A stretch of DNA of 64,000 bases from assembly GCF_030064165.1 (NCBI RefSeq), contig NZ_CP125947.1:2418001-2482000 (forward strand), given 5' to 3'. The DNA comes from Comamonas resistens. Its GTDB lineage: Bacteria > Pseudomonadota > Gammaproteobacteria > Burkholderiales > Burkholderiaceae_C. Both the position numbers and the translations under genes were made by a program. The notes beneath the pieces were generated by a model. It was not told the origin of the DNA and ran no database searches. It saw only the letters and a program-made list of their open reading frames with translations. This document shows, piece after piece, positions 17,329 to 26,052 of this stretch (position 1 is the stretch's first letter; every line of letters begins with the position of its first letter).

Positions 17329-17946
17329 GTGCATATCGCTATTTTGACCTTCGAGGGCTATAACGAGCTGGACTCGTTTGTGGCTCTGGGCATTCTCAAC
17401 CGCATCAAAAAGCCTGGCTGGCGCGTATCGATTGCCAGCCCTACGCCTACCGTGCGCTCCATGAACGGACTGGTGGTGGAGTCGCAGGCCAGTCTGCAAG
17501 AGGCCGCCGAAGCCGATGCCGTGATTGTGGGCAGCGGCATGCAGACCCGTGAGGTCGTGGCCGATGCGGCGCTGATGGCGCAGCTCAAGCTCGATCCCGC
17601 GCGGCAGTTGCTGGCCGCGCAATGTTCGGGCACCTTGGTGCTGGCCAAGCTGGGGTTGCTGGCAGGCATCAGTGCCTGCACAGATCTGACCACCAAGCCC
17701 TGGGTGCAGGAGGCCGGTGTCGAGGTGCTCAACCAGCCGTTCTTTGCACGCGGCAATATTGCGACGGCCGGTGGCTGCCTGGCTTCCCCCTATCTGGCCG
17801 CCTGGATCATTGCGCGACTGGAGGGGCTTGAAGCGGCGCAAAGCGCGCTGCACTACGTCGCGCCAGTAGGTGAAAAGCAGCAGTTTGTACAACAGGCCAT
17901 GGGCAATATCCTGCCTTTCATGACCGAGCTGCAGCAAACAGCATGA
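17329..17946 (+). CDS. DJ-1/PfpI family protein
   Basis: About 205 residues from the GTG at 17329 (VHIAILTFEGYNELDSFVALGILNR); the frame is open further upstream but would overlap the AraC gene. The DJ-1/PfpI fold is visible: ADAVIVGSGMQTREV, the nucleophile elbow LLAAQCSGTLVLAKLGLL (Cys in AQCSG), and TAGGCLASPYLAAWIIARLEG. Family members are cysteine hydrolases, chaperone-like or isonitrile-hydratase-like enzymes; this one resembles the isonitrile hydratase/AraC-associated group. The GTG start has GGGG about ten bases upstream. Confidence 0.85.
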   Translation: MHIAILTFEGYNELDSFVALGILNRIKKPGWRVSIASPTPTVRSMNGLVVESQASLQEAAEADAVIVGSGMQTREVVADAALMAQLKLDPARQLLAAQCSGTLVLAKLGLLAGISACTDLTTKPWVQEAGVEVLNQPFFARGNIATAGGCLASPYLAAWIIARLEGLEAAQSALHYVAPVGEKQQFVQQAMGNILPFMTELQQTA

Positions 17947-18037
17947 GCGCGCTGGCATTGGCAGGTTCATGGCCGGCACTGAAATCTGCCCGCGCTGCAG
18001 CTTTGCCGATGTCGTTGAAAGGCCTTGCAGTCAGCCT

Positions 18038-18664
18038 ATGAAAAATAGCTTGACCTTCTGCGCTGCAGTCTTCATGAGTGCCAGCATCCTGGCGGCCCAG
18101 CCCCGGGCGGTGGACGTCAACGGCTTCGATCTTGGCAATGTGAAGCTGGGCATGGACCTTGAGCAAGCCAGAGCGGCCATGGCCGCCCATTTTGGCGTGC
18201 TGCCGTCAGCGATTGCGTTGGACTACAAAGCCGAGCCCAGCCCGCTGACCGGCACCAAGCTGCCCATGCGTTTGCGCTACGAAAGCGGGGGCGAAGAGCT
18301 GAGCGTGAACCTGGAGCCCAGGCTGCCGATCACGGCATCGACCCGCAGATTCGCGGTCGCTCAAATCGTGCGCCGCTGGCCCGAGGGGGTACGTAGCCAG
18401 GCACAGATTTTCGAGGCAGCGCAGGCGCAGTATGGCCCACCCTCTGGCATCGTGGATCAGCGCATGCTGTGGTGTGCCAGGCCTTTGGCCAACCCCGCCG
18501 TGGTCTGCCTGCAAGACAATCCGGCGGTGTTCGCGGTGTCCGCCAAGGGGATGGCGCTGTTCGACGTGAGCTGGGTCGATGCCCGTGTGGAGGCAGAGAT
18601 GGCGGCAAAGGCCAGAAAGGCTCAAGAGTCTCAAAAGACCCTGAAACCCCAAAAGCCCCACTAG
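18038..18664 (+). CDS. Periplasmic protein of unknown function
   Basis: About 208 residues from ATG 18038, which gives a Sec signal peptide (KNSLTFCAAVFMSASILAAQP). The mature part has no motif I recognise; GFDLGNVKLGMDLEQARAAMAAHFG resembles the short SmpA/BamE-like or 'G-x-x-L-G-M' periplasmic repeats. Two cysteines (WCARPL and VVCLQDN) may pair. The C-terminus is K/Q/A rich (AKARKAQESQKTLKPQKPH). It ends 15 bases before the LexA box of the next operon. Confidence 0.7.
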   Translation: MKNSLTFCAAVFMSASILAAQPRAVDVNGFDLGNVKLGMDLEQARAAMAAHFGVLPSAIALDYKAEPSPLTGTKLPMRLRYESGGEELSVNLEPRLPITASTRRFAVAQIVRRWPEGVRSQAQIFEAAQAQYGPPSGIVDQRMLWCARPLANPAVVCLQDNPAVFAVSAKGMALFDVSWVDARVEAEMAAKARKAQESQKTLKPQKPH

Positions 18665-18678
18665 CATGCACTGCTTGA

Positions 18679-18700
18679 AAACTGTATAAAAATACAGTTT
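18679..18700. promoter_or_regulatory. LexA (SOS) box of the FAN1-helicase operon
   Basis: CTGTATAAAAATACAG at 18682-18697 matches the CTGT-N8-ACAG LexA site with the extended CTGTAT/ATACAG arms; the flanking AAA/TTT extends the palindrome to 9-bp arms. It ends one base before the ATG of the nuclease gene, so bound LexA would block transcription initiation. LexA of beta- and gammaproteobacteria recognises this motif. Confidence 0.88.
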
Positions 18701-18701
18701 C

Positions 18702-20402
18702 ATGTCTGGCGCCAGCATCGCTCCCCACCGCTTTTACTATCTGCACAACTTCCAGCAGGCGCTGGACTGGTTGGGCCAGCGCTATGGCGATCTGCTGGAC
18801 GCCGAGGAGTCGCGCTTTCTGCAGCTGTTTCCCCAGCTGCCGCAGAGTGCACAGGCCCTGCTGGTGCGCATGGTGATGCGCAAAGGGCCATGGTTTCGCG
18901 CCAGCAAACTGGTCTATGAGGAAATTCCACGCACGACAGAGGCTGCAGCGCCGCTGCTGGAAATGGGCTGGATCAGCGCCGATGCGCCCATGGAACTGGC
19001 CGAGCTGTTTGGCCTGCACACCAAGCCCGAGTTGCTGCAGATCCTGAAAGGCGCAGGGCTCGGCACCGCGCTGCGCAAGCCCGAGATGCTGGCCCGGATG
19101 AAAGCGGCTTTGGGCGAGCGGGCCGGGCAGGGCCAGCCCTATGCCTGCTGGAACGAGCAAGCCGATGAGCCCGTCTGGCGCGTGTTGGTGGGCGAGCTTT
19201 GCGAGCGCCTGCGCCTGATGTTCTTTGGCAATCTCCACCAGGGTTGGTCGGAGTTTGTACTGACCGACCTGGGCATTTTTCGCTATGAGGCCGTGGCACT
19301 CGATGTCGCTTCGCGTGCGTTTCAAAACCGTGCCGATGTGGACTTTTATCTGAGCATCTCGGCCAGTCGCCAGGCGCTGGATGAGGGCGCAGATGCTGAG
19401 CAACTGCTGCAGTCACTGCTCAAGCAGCAAAATGCCCACCCCTGGCTGGATCAGCGCCGGGCCAAGGTGTTGCTGCGCATAGGCCAGGCCTGCGAGCGCG
19501 CGCAGGACTGGCCGCTGGCCGCCCAGGCTTATACCGCCAGCCACTACCCCGGTGCACGCCACAGGCATATCCGTGTGCTGGAGCGCATGCAGTGCTTCGA
19601 TCAGGCGCTGGCGCTTGCCAGCCAAGCGCAGGCCGCTCCTGAAAGTGAAGAAGAACGCCAGCGCGTGGCCCGCATGTTGCCGCGCCTGCGCCGCAGCCTG
19701 GGTCTGGGTGGCAATGCACGCCAGGCCGCACTGGCTCCAGCCGTGGCGGCCTTGCGCAGCGATGTGCTGCTGGATCTGCCCGACCCGCCCGGCGCGGTGG
19801 AATATGTGCTGCGCGACCATTGGCATAGCGCTGCAGCGCCCGTGTTCTATGTGGAAAATGCGCTCATCAATTCGCTGTTCGGACTGCTGTGCTGGCCGGC
19901 GATTTTCGCGCCATTGCCCGGTGCATTTTTTCACCCGTTTCAAGGCGGCCCGGCCGACCTCGGCGCACCTGACTTTGTTGTGCGCCGGCAGCCACTGTTC
20001 GATGCCTGCATGGCCGAGCTGAAGGACGGTCGTTACCGGGCCAGCATTCGTGCGCGCTTTACCGACAAGGCCGGCATTCAGTCGCCTTTTGTCTTCTGGG
20101 GCACGCTGACCGAAGAGCTGCTGGAGCTGGCCCTGGACTGCATTCCCGCAGAACATTTGCAGACGTTGTTTGCGCGTTTGCTGCTGGATGTGAAAGCCAA
20201 CCGCACGGGCTTTCCCGATCTGGTGCGCTTCTGGCCTGCCAACAGCGACAGCGAGGGGCGCTACGAGCTGGTGGAGGTCAAAGCCCCGGGTGACAAGCTG
20301 CAGGACAACCAGATTCGCTGGCTGGACTATTGCGCCGGGCAGGGCATTCCCGTGCGCGTCTGCCATGTGCAGTGGGCCGCGGCCGAAGCAGGGCTTGAAT
20401 GA
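18702..20402 (+). CDS. FAN1-type nuclease (VRR-NUC domain)
   Basis: Protein of 566 residues. The N-terminal part (FYYLHNFQQALDWLGQRYGDLL, LPQSAQALLVRMVMRKGPWFRASKLVYEEI) and the helical middle match bacterial FAN1 homologues; the C-terminal VRR-NUC domain shows TGFPDLV (Asp506) and VEVKAPGD (Glu525, Lys527) with downstream Gln in LQDNQIRW, the PD-(D/E)XK catalytic set. Eukaryotic FAN1 and its Pseudomonas homologue cut 5' flaps and unhook interstrand crosslinks. The gene sits directly behind a LexA box and overlaps the helicase gene by 4 bases (ATGA), so both are probably made together on DNA damage. There is no room for a classical ribosome-binding site outside the LexA box. Confidence 0.93.
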   Translation: MSGASIAPHRFYYLHNFQQALDWLGQRYGDLLDAEESRFLQLFPQLPQSAQALLVRMVMRKGPWFRASKLVYEEIPRTTEAAAPLLEMGWISADAPMELAELFGLHTKPELLQILKGAGLGTALRKPEMLARMKAALGERAGQGQPYACWNEQADEPVWRVLVGELCERLRLMFFGNLHQGWSEFVLTDLGIFRYEAVALDVASRAFQNRADVDFYLSISASRQALDEGADAEQLLQSLLKQQNAHPWLDQRRAKVLLRIGQACERAQDWPLAAQAYTASHYPGARHRHIRVLERMQCFDQALALASQAQAAPESEEERQRVARMLPRLRRSLGLGGNARQAALAPAVAALRSDVLLDLPDPPGAVEYVLRDHWHSAAAPVFYVENALINSLFGLLCWPAIFAPLPGAFFHPFQGGPADLGAPDFVVRRQPLFDACMAELKDGRYRASIRARFTDKAGIQSPFVFWGTLTEELLELALDCIPAEHLQTLFARLLLDVKANRTGFPDLVRFWPANSDSEGRYELVEVKAPGDKLQDNQIRWLDYCAGQGIPVRVCHVQWAAAEAGLE

Positions 20403-22927
20403 GTGCGCTGCTTTCCGTGGCCGTACGCGCCTTGTGCGAGTTCACGGCGCGCGCCGGCGATCTGGATCTGCGCTTTACGCCTGCCCCCAGCGCGCTGGAA
20501 GGGGTGGAGGGCCATGCGGTCGTGCAGAAACGCCGGGAAAAACGGCTGGGTGCAGGCTATGAGGCCGAACTGGCATTGAGCGGCACTTTTGAAGGTCTGC
20601 AGGTGCGCGGCCGTGCCGATGGTTTCGATGCGGTGCAGCAGCAACTTGAAGAAATCAAGACTTTCCGAGGTCCGCTAGAAGGCGTGCGCCCTCACCACCG
20701 CGCCTTGCATTGGGCGCAGGCCAAGGTCTACGGCCATCTGCTGTGCCAGGCGCGAGGGCTGGAGCGCGTCAAGGTGGCGCTGGTTTATTTTCAGATCGGC
20801 AGCCAGCAGGAGACGGTGCTGGTCGAAGACTGCAGCGCAGCCGAGCTGCAGCAGTTTTTTGAGGCCCAATGTCGGCGTTATCTGGACTGGGCACGCAGCG
20901 AGGCTGTGCATCGCCAGCAGCGCAACAATGCGCTGGCAGCCTTGCAGTTCCCCATGCCGGTGTTTCGCACGGGGCAGCGCCAGTTGGCGGTGGCCGTGTA
21001 TCGCACGGCGGTCAGTCCCGCTTCGGGTTCCTGCCTGATGGCCGAGGCGCCTACCGGCATTGGCAAAACGCTGGGAACGCTGTTCCCCATGCTCAAGGCC
21101 ATGGCTGCCGAGGTTCAGGCAGGAACTGCGCAAGATCATGAAAAAGTGAGCGGCTTGCGCATGGCGGATAAGGCTTGCAGCCCGGAAAAGCTGTTTTTCC
21201 TGACTGCCAAAGGCACAGGCCATGGGCTGGCACTGCATGCCTTGGGCCAGATCCGGACCGCGCTGGAGCAGCAGCTTGCCGCAGACCTGCGTGTGCTGGA
21301 TATGCAGTCGCGTGACAAGACCTGTGAGCATCCGGACAAGGCCTGTCATGGAGAGTCCTGCCCGCTGGCTCGTGGTTTCTTCGACCGCCTGCCGGCAGCG
21401 CGTCGGGAGGCAGTTGAGAGTGCTCAAGTCTGGGATGCGTCCCGCGTGCGAGCCATAGCGCTGCAATATGACATCTGCCCCTATTACCTGTCGCAGGAGC
21501 TGGCGCGCTGGGCAGATGTGGTCGTGGCTGACTATCACTATTACTACGATGGCGCCGCCATGCTGTATGCGCTGACGCAGCAGCAGGGCTGGCGTGTGGG
21601 AGTGCTGGTGGACGAGGCCCATAACCTGCTGGAGCGCGCCCGCAGCATGTATACGGCGCCGCTGTCGCAATGGGATTTGATGGCAGCCCGTCAGTCGGCG
21701 ACCGGGGCGGTCAGGAAGGCGCTGGACGCCCTGCAGCGCCAATGGAGTGTGCTGAACAAGGCCTTGACCGGAATGCGGGGCGAGCCGCAAGACAGTGACG
21801 ACATCGAGGTGCTGGACGATGGCAATTTGCCGTTGTTTGCCGAGCCGGCCAAGGAGTCCAGATCCGCATCCGCCACACCTCGCACCACACCTAGTACACC
21901 TCGCACTCCTGCCCAGTCTTATCAAAGTCATGTCGCCATTCCTGCCGCGTTGCTGGCCGCCGTGCAGCGCGCCGTGGGCGCGATTGCCGATGTGCAGGCC
22001 GATCAGCCGCTGCCGCCCGGGGATGCGGTGCTGACGTTTTACTGGGAGCTCTTGCACTTTCAGGCTCTGGCCGAGCAGTTCGGTCCACATGCCTTGTTCG
22101 ATATCGAACTGGCTGCGCCCTCAAGAGCCAACCGGGGGCGCATGCCGGTTTCCACGCTGTGCATACGCAATGTCATACCCGCCCCCCATCTGCAGGCCCG
22201 CCATGCCGCGGCCCGGGCCACGGTGCTGTTTTCGGGCACGCTCAGCCCGCCGGCTTTCTACCGCGATCTGCTGGGCCTGCCACAGGACACGGCCTGGCTG
22301 GAAGTGGATGCGCCCTTTGCCGCCCGGCAACTGCAGGTGCGTATTGCCCGGAATATCTCCACCCGGCGGCGCGATAGGGAAGCCTCCCTGGCGCCCATAG
22401 CCGATCTGGTGGCTGCGCAGTTCGCACGCCAGCCCGGCAACTATCTGTGCTTTGTCAGCAGTTTTGACTATCTGCAGCGCGTGGCGGCTGCCATGCAGCG
22501 CCTGCACCCCCAACTGCCGCTTTGGCAGCAGGAGCGCGGCATGGACGAGGCCGGACGTGCCGAATTTCTGCAGCGCTTTGCCGAAGGTGGGCAGGGCGTG
22601 GGACTGGCGGTGCTGGGCGGCGCATTTTCCGAAGGCGTGGACCTGCCCGGAACGCGGCTGATCGGTGCCTTCATCGCCACGCTGGGCCTGCCTCAGGTCA
22701 ACCCCGTCAACGAGGCCATGCAAGAGGCCATGAATGTGGCGATGGGCGCCGGCCTGGGCCACGACTACACCTATCTCTACCCCGGTCTGCGCAAGGTGGT
22801 GCAGGCCGCTGGCCGCGTGATTCGCACCGAAGACGACCAGGGCGTGGTGGTGCTGATGGACGACCGCTTTCAAAGGCCGGATGTGCAAGCCCTGCTGCCG
22901 CGCTGGTGGCAGATCGAGCAGCGCTGA
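20399..22927 (+). CDS. Fusion of PD-(D/E)XK nuclease and XPD/DinG-type Fe-S helicase
   Basis: Protein of 842 residues. Residues 60-170 look like a RecB/Cas4-type nuclease: GRADGFD (Asp74/Asp77), EEIK (Glu85, Lys87) and QAKVY (Gln107-x3-Tyr111), the QxxxY motif. Then a superfamily 2 helicase follows: Walker A APTGIGKT (217-224), four cysteines at 309, 316, 321 and 360 placed like the 4Fe-4S ligands of XPD/DinG, DEAH box VDEAHN (405-410), and C-terminal motifs GAFSEGVDLPG and QAAGRVIRTEDDQGVVVLMDDRF. It is expected to unwind DNA 5' to 3'. A low-complexity S/T/P insert lies near residue 490. Translationally coupled to the FAN1-type nuclease, it is probably its motor in crosslink or branched-DNA repair. 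Confidence 0.9.
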   Translation: MSALLSVAVRALCEFTARAGDLDLRFTPAPSALEGVEGHAVVQKRREKRLGAGYEAELALSGTFEGLQVRGRADGFDAVQQQLEEIKTFRGPLEGVRPHHRALHWAQAKVYGHLLCQARGLERVKVALVYFQIGSQQETVLVEDCSAAELQQFFEAQCRRYLDWARSEAVHRQQRNNALAALQFPMPVFRTGQRQLAVAVYRTAVSPASGSCLMAEAPTGIGKTLGTLFPMLKAMAAEVQAGTAQDHEKVSGLRMADKACSPEKLFFLTAKGTGHGLALHALGQIRTALEQQLAADLRVLDMQSRDKTCEHPDKACHGESCPLARGFFDRLPAARREAVESAQVWDASRVRAIALQYDICPYYLSQELARWADVVVADYHYYYDGAAMLYALTQQQGWRVGVLVDEAHNLLERARSMYTAPLSQWDLMAARQSATGAVRKALDALQRQWSVLNKALTGMRGEPQDSDDIEVLDDGNLPLFAEPAKESRSASATPRTTPSTPRTPAQSYQSHVAIPAALLAAVQRAVGAIADVQADQPLPPGDAVLTFYWELLHFQALAEQFGPHALFDIELAAPSRANRGRMPVSTLCIRNVIPAPHLQARHAAARATVLFSGTLSPPAFYRDLLGLPQDTAWLEVDAPFAARQLQVRIARNISTRRRDREASLAPIADLVAAQFARQPGNYLCFVSSFDYLQRVAAAMQRLHPQLPLWQQERGMDEAGRAEFLQRFAEGGQGVGLAVLGGAFSEGVDLPGTRLIGAFIATLGLPQVNPVNEAMQEAMNVAMGAGLGHDYTYLYPGLRKVVQAAGRVIRTEDDQGVVVLMDDRFQRPDVQALLPRWWQIEQR

Positions 22928-23047
22928 TGCCGTGGAAATAGGCTGTAAACGCGGGCTGGCCTGGAAACGCTCTCTCACATTTCGTTGGTGAATCTGACCG
23001 AATTCATCGGGATCCGCCTTGATACTTGAGGCAAAGGAGAAAAAGCC

Positions 23048-24178
23048 ATGAGTTCCAACGATTTTCACGACACCGCAGCACAGGATCTGGCCATTGCAGA
23101 ACACGGCACTCTGGGTTGGGATGCGATGGATCAGGCGCTGGAAAAAGTCTATGGCAAGCAGCAGCCCGCGCACTTCGGCACGCTGATCAAATTCCGCATG
23201 GGGGGCGATGATCCGCTGGACGGCATCAGCGTCTATCGCAGCGATCAAGGCCAGCCGCACTGGCACTATGTCACCTATGGCTTCAGCGATCTCTATGGCG
23301 ATCTGGATGACAGCCATGATGTGGCGCCCGACAAGCCCAGTGGCTATGGTTTCGAGCTGACCTTCAGGCTGGCCTGTGCGGGCGACGAACAGCAGCCACC
23401 CAACTGGCCGCTGCACTTTTTGCAGAACATTGCGCGCTATGTCTTTCGCACGGGCAATGTGTTCGCGCCCGGCCACTGGATGACGGCCAACGGCCCGATT
23501 GCTGCCGATACCGACACCTTGCTGACCGAGATGGGCTTTGTGCAGGACCCCGAACTGCCGCCCATTCACACACCATTTGGTGACCTGATGTTTCTGCAAC
23601 TGGTGGGCCTGACGGCCGACGAGCTACGCGAAGTGCGGCGCTGGAATGTGCAAGGCGCATTGCAGGCCATGGAGGCCCATATGCCGCTGTGGGTGGCCGA
23701 TCTGGCGCGCCCCAGCCTCCATGATCTGCCCGATGTGCAGGCCGCCATCAATGCAGGGGCCGCCCGCGATGGCTCCAAGACCGGCGTGCTCTACAGCGAT
23801 GTGCTGGGCTTTGAGTCGCGCAAGCGTCTGCTGCGCAGTCCGCAGAGTGTGGTGCGGCTGGGTTCTCTGGCGGTGCGTGACCTCAAGGCCATGCTGCCCG
23901 CACGTCTGCCCCATGGGCGCAGCCTGATCCTGGCGGGCGATGGTGCCACACTGGAGTTTGTGAGTTCCCGTGATGAACGGTCGGGGCAGCTGCAAACATT
24001 GGGTGCGTATGAATTCAAGCTGGGCCTGAGCGACGCGCAGCTGCAGTCCTGGCTGCAGACCCTCAAGGCCCGTGAGGGCGAGTACACCGTGCCAGGGCTG
24101 GACGGCCTGGTATGGCAGGTCAAGGCCAGCGTGATCACCGACAGCGAGGGCCGCGTTACGGGCAAATACGAAGAGTAA
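23048..24178 (+). CDS. Suppressor-of-fused (SUFU) domain protein
   Basis: Protein of 376 residues from ATG 23048 behind AAGGAG. The first 200 residues show the SUFU fold (DGISVYRSDQGQPHWHYVTYGFSDLYG, GYGFELTFRLAC, PLHFLQNIARYVFRTGNVFAPGHWM, PFGDLMFLQLVGLTADELREVRRW). Bacterial SUFU proteins are of unknown function and some occur as immunity-like genes. The C-terminal 170 residues have no motif I recognise. Single gene closed by a strong hairpin element. Confidence 0.9.
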   Translation: MSSNDFHDTAAQDLAIAEHGTLGWDAMDQALEKVYGKQQPAHFGTLIKFRMGGDDPLDGISVYRSDQGQPHWHYVTYGFSDLYGDLDDSHDVAPDKPSGYGFELTFRLACAGDEQQPPNWPLHFLQNIARYVFRTGNVFAPGHWMTANGPIAADTDTLLTEMGFVQDPELPPIHTPFGDLMFLQLVGLTADELREVRRWNVQGALQAMEAHMPLWVADLARPSLHDLPDVQAAINAGAARDGSKTGVLYSDVLGFESRKRLLRSPQSVVRLGSLAVRDLKAMLPARLPHGRSLILAGDGATLEFVSSRDERSGQLQTLGAYEFKLGLSDAQLQSWLQTLKAREGEYTVPGLDGLVWQVKASVITDSEGRVTGKYEE

Positions 24179-24204
24179 TGGGTTGAAGCACTATGCTTTC
24201 AATA

Positions 24205-24237
24205 GCTGCTGACGCTTGATCTTATTGCGTCAGCAGC
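24205..24237. terminator. Hairpin from a dispersed palindrome behind the SUFU gene
   Basis: GCTGCTGACGC (24205-24215) and GCGTCAGCAGC (24227-24237) are perfect 11-bp arms followed by AATTTT. It is the most perfect member of the dispersed element family and is placed between two convergent genes, so it may stop transcription from both sides. Confidence 0.6.
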
Positions 24238-24272
24238 AATTTTCCCTGAAATCCCGTCCTGGCCGCAGAAGC

Positions 24273-24785
24273 TTATCGCATGCGGTCATCCGACAGCTTG
24301 TCCGGCAGCTGCATCAAGCCCTTGGCAAACCAGCCTATGCGCTCCGTCTCGCGTACATCCAGTCGGGGCACATAGGGCTTGATATCAAGCACGGGCGTGC
24401 CGTCCAGCATATCGTTGCCGCGAAACTCCAGCCGGCAGCCGTCCAGGTGCAGCAGCTCGATGATGGACAGGCCGATGCGGTTGGGCCGCGCCGGTGCGCG
24501 CGTGGCAAACACGCCATGGCTGCTGTTGTCCATGAAGGGCGTGACTTCCAGCTTCTCCACGGCCTCATGCAGATGGGTGAGCACGATCAGGTATTGAAAG
24601 TCCTGCACATCGCGCAGTCCGGTGGCAAAGGGTGCAAAGACCTCGATATGTCCGGTGTGCCCGATGGCCGCCACGGTCTGTATGGGCATGCCCACCGTGC
24701 TTTTGAACGGACTGTGCACCAGGCCTATGGGGCGCATGGCGATGCTTGCACCCATGCCTTGAAGGTCGTGGCTGGAATCGCCCAT
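24273..24785 (-). CDS. TrmO/TsaA-like tRNA methyltransferase
   Basis: About 170 residues. MRPIGLVHSPFKSTVGMP at the start and RPNRIGLSIIELLHLDGCRLEFRGNDMLDGTPVLDIKPYVP later are the TsaA/TrmO signature (beta-barrel, SAM-dependent N6-methylation of t6A37 in tRNA). RPNRIG is conserved. The distal C-terminal domain of E. coli TrmO is absent, so this is the short form. The start is uncertain (24785, 24755 or 24737); I use 24785 because it lies only 6 bases after the stop of the molbindin gene, suggesting coupling. Confidence 0.88.
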   Translation of the reverse strand: MGDSSHDLQGMGASIAMRPIGLVHSPFKSTVGMPIQTVAAIGHTGHIEVFAPFATGLRDVQDFQYLIVLTHLHEAVEKLEVTPFMDNSSHGVFATRAPARPNRIGLSIIELLHLDGCRLEFRGNDMLDGTPVLDIKPYVPRLDVRETERIGWFAKGLMQLPDKLSDDRMR

Positions 24786-24791
24786 CACCGA

Positions 24792-25220
24792 TTACTTCGC
24801 CAGCACGGCCAGCACCACCTGCGAGGCCTTGAACAGGGCAGTAGCCGTCCTGCCTGTTGCCAGGTCCAGATGGGTGGCGCTGTCATTGGTGACCTGGGCC
24901 ACGATCTGCATGCCTTGCGAATCAATGCACACCTCGGTATTGACGCTGCCCTTTTTGACCTTGCTGATCTGGCCCGTGATCTGGTTGCGTGCCGAAAAGC
25001 GTACGCCTTCGGCATCGGTCACCACGATGACCGAGGGCGCCTTGATCATGGCAATCACGCGGCTGTCGGGCTTGAGGCCCAGGTTGACGGCGCTGCCGTG
25101 AGTGATGGTGGCCACCAGTTCAGCACCCTGCTCGGTGCGGATCTGAACCTCGTCGGTGACGACGCCGTGGCTGATATGGGAGACGGTGCCTGAAAACTGA
25201 TTACGTGCGCTGCTTTGCAT
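24792..25220 (-). CDS. Molbindin with two TOBE (Mop) domains
   Basis: Protein of 142 residues made of two Mop domains, each starting with SARNQ: SARNQFSGTVSHISHGVVTDEVQI and SARNQITGQISKVKKGSVNTEVCI. Such proteins bind molybdate oxyanions and buffer Mo in the cytosol. It starts at 25220; the much longer open frame upstream is not coding. Forms a likely two-gene operon with the TrmO-like gene. A molybdoenzyme (the Ttr-type reductase) is encoded 14 kb away in the window, but no link beyond the metal is shown. Confidence 0.92.
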   Translation of the reverse strand: MQSSARNQFSGTVSHISHGVVTDEVQIRTEQGAELVATITHGSAVNLGLKPDSRVIAMIKAPSVIVVTDAEGVRFSARNQITGQISKVKKGSVNTEVCIDSQGMQIVAQVTNDSATHLDLATGRTATALFKASQVVLAVLAK

Positions 25221-25364
25221 GATGACCCTGAGTAAAACAAACTTATAGCATCCCGCGCAGTGCAGGTAATCGTCACAACGGATATGGAAGCTATAAGCCG
25301 GCGCTGATAATCGCGGCAGGCCATATTGGCAGCACATTGGGAAGCACAGGCAGGAACCACAGGA

Positions 25365-25898
25365 ATGAGTGATTTGAAGATTGTGCAGTGCACGCATGAG
25401 CGCCATGCTGCCGCGATTCTGGAGATATTCAACGACGCCATCGTCAACTCCACCGCGCTTTACGACTATCAGCCGCGTACGGCGCAGAATATGGTGAGCT
25501 GGTTCGAGGCCAAGCGCGCGGGCAACTGGCCGGTGATAGGTATCGAAGATGCGCAGGGTCAGTTGCTGGGCTTTTGCAGCTGGGGCAGCTTTCGCGCCTA
25601 TCCGGCCTACAAGTACACGGTCGAGCATTCGGTCTATGTGCACCCTGGGCATCGCGGGCGTGGTCTGGGCCTGCAACTTATGAATCTGCTGATTGCCGAG
25701 GCCCGCCGCCGAGGCGATGTGCACGCCATCATAGGCGCCATCGATGCGGCCAACGAGGGCAGCATTGCACTGCACCGGCGCCTGGGGTTCGAGCATGTGG
25801 GCCAGATGCCCCAGGTAGGCTTCAAGTTTGGCCGCTGGCTGGATCTGGCGTTCTATCAGCTCACGCTGGAAACGCCGCTGAATCCGGTGGACGGCTAG
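25365..25898 (+). CDS. GNAT N-acetyltransferase (PAT/YncA-like)
   Basis: Protein of 177 residues of the phosphinothricin/L-amino-acid acetyltransferase type: HAAAILEIFNDAIVNSTALYDYQPRTAQNM, then the acetyl-CoA-binding motif VEHSVYVHPGHRGRGLGLQLMNLLIAEA (RGRGLG), and AIDAANEGSIALHRRLGFEHVG. It likely N-acetylates amino-acid-like compounds. The ATG at 25365 was chosen. Divergent from the molbindin gene. Confidence 0.92.
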   Translation: MSDLKIVQCTHERHAAAILEIFNDAIVNSTALYDYQPRTAQNMVSWFEAKRAGNWPVIGIEDAQGQLLGFCSWGSFRAYPAYKYTVEHSVYVHPGHRGRGLGLQLMNLLIAEARRRGDVHAIIGAIDAANEGSIALHRRLGFEHVGQMPQVGFKFGRWLDLAFYQLTLETPLNPVDG

Positions 25899-26052
25899 GA
25901 TCTGGCCGAAGGCTGCAAGCGCAGCCCCCTGGAGCATTGGCTGAAACATTCTGCAGCCAGATAAATCTGCGCCACTCTTGTCATCTCCCCAGGTACCCAC
26001 ACGTTAAGGACTGGCTGACGCTGGGTCAGCTCCTGTTTGATAAGGATGTGCC

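Noticed and set aside
24792..26000. 402-codon frame extending the molbindin upstream
   Set aside because: The extra 260 codons overlap the GNAT gene on the other strand and do not look like a protein; the Mop repeats begin at ATG 25220.
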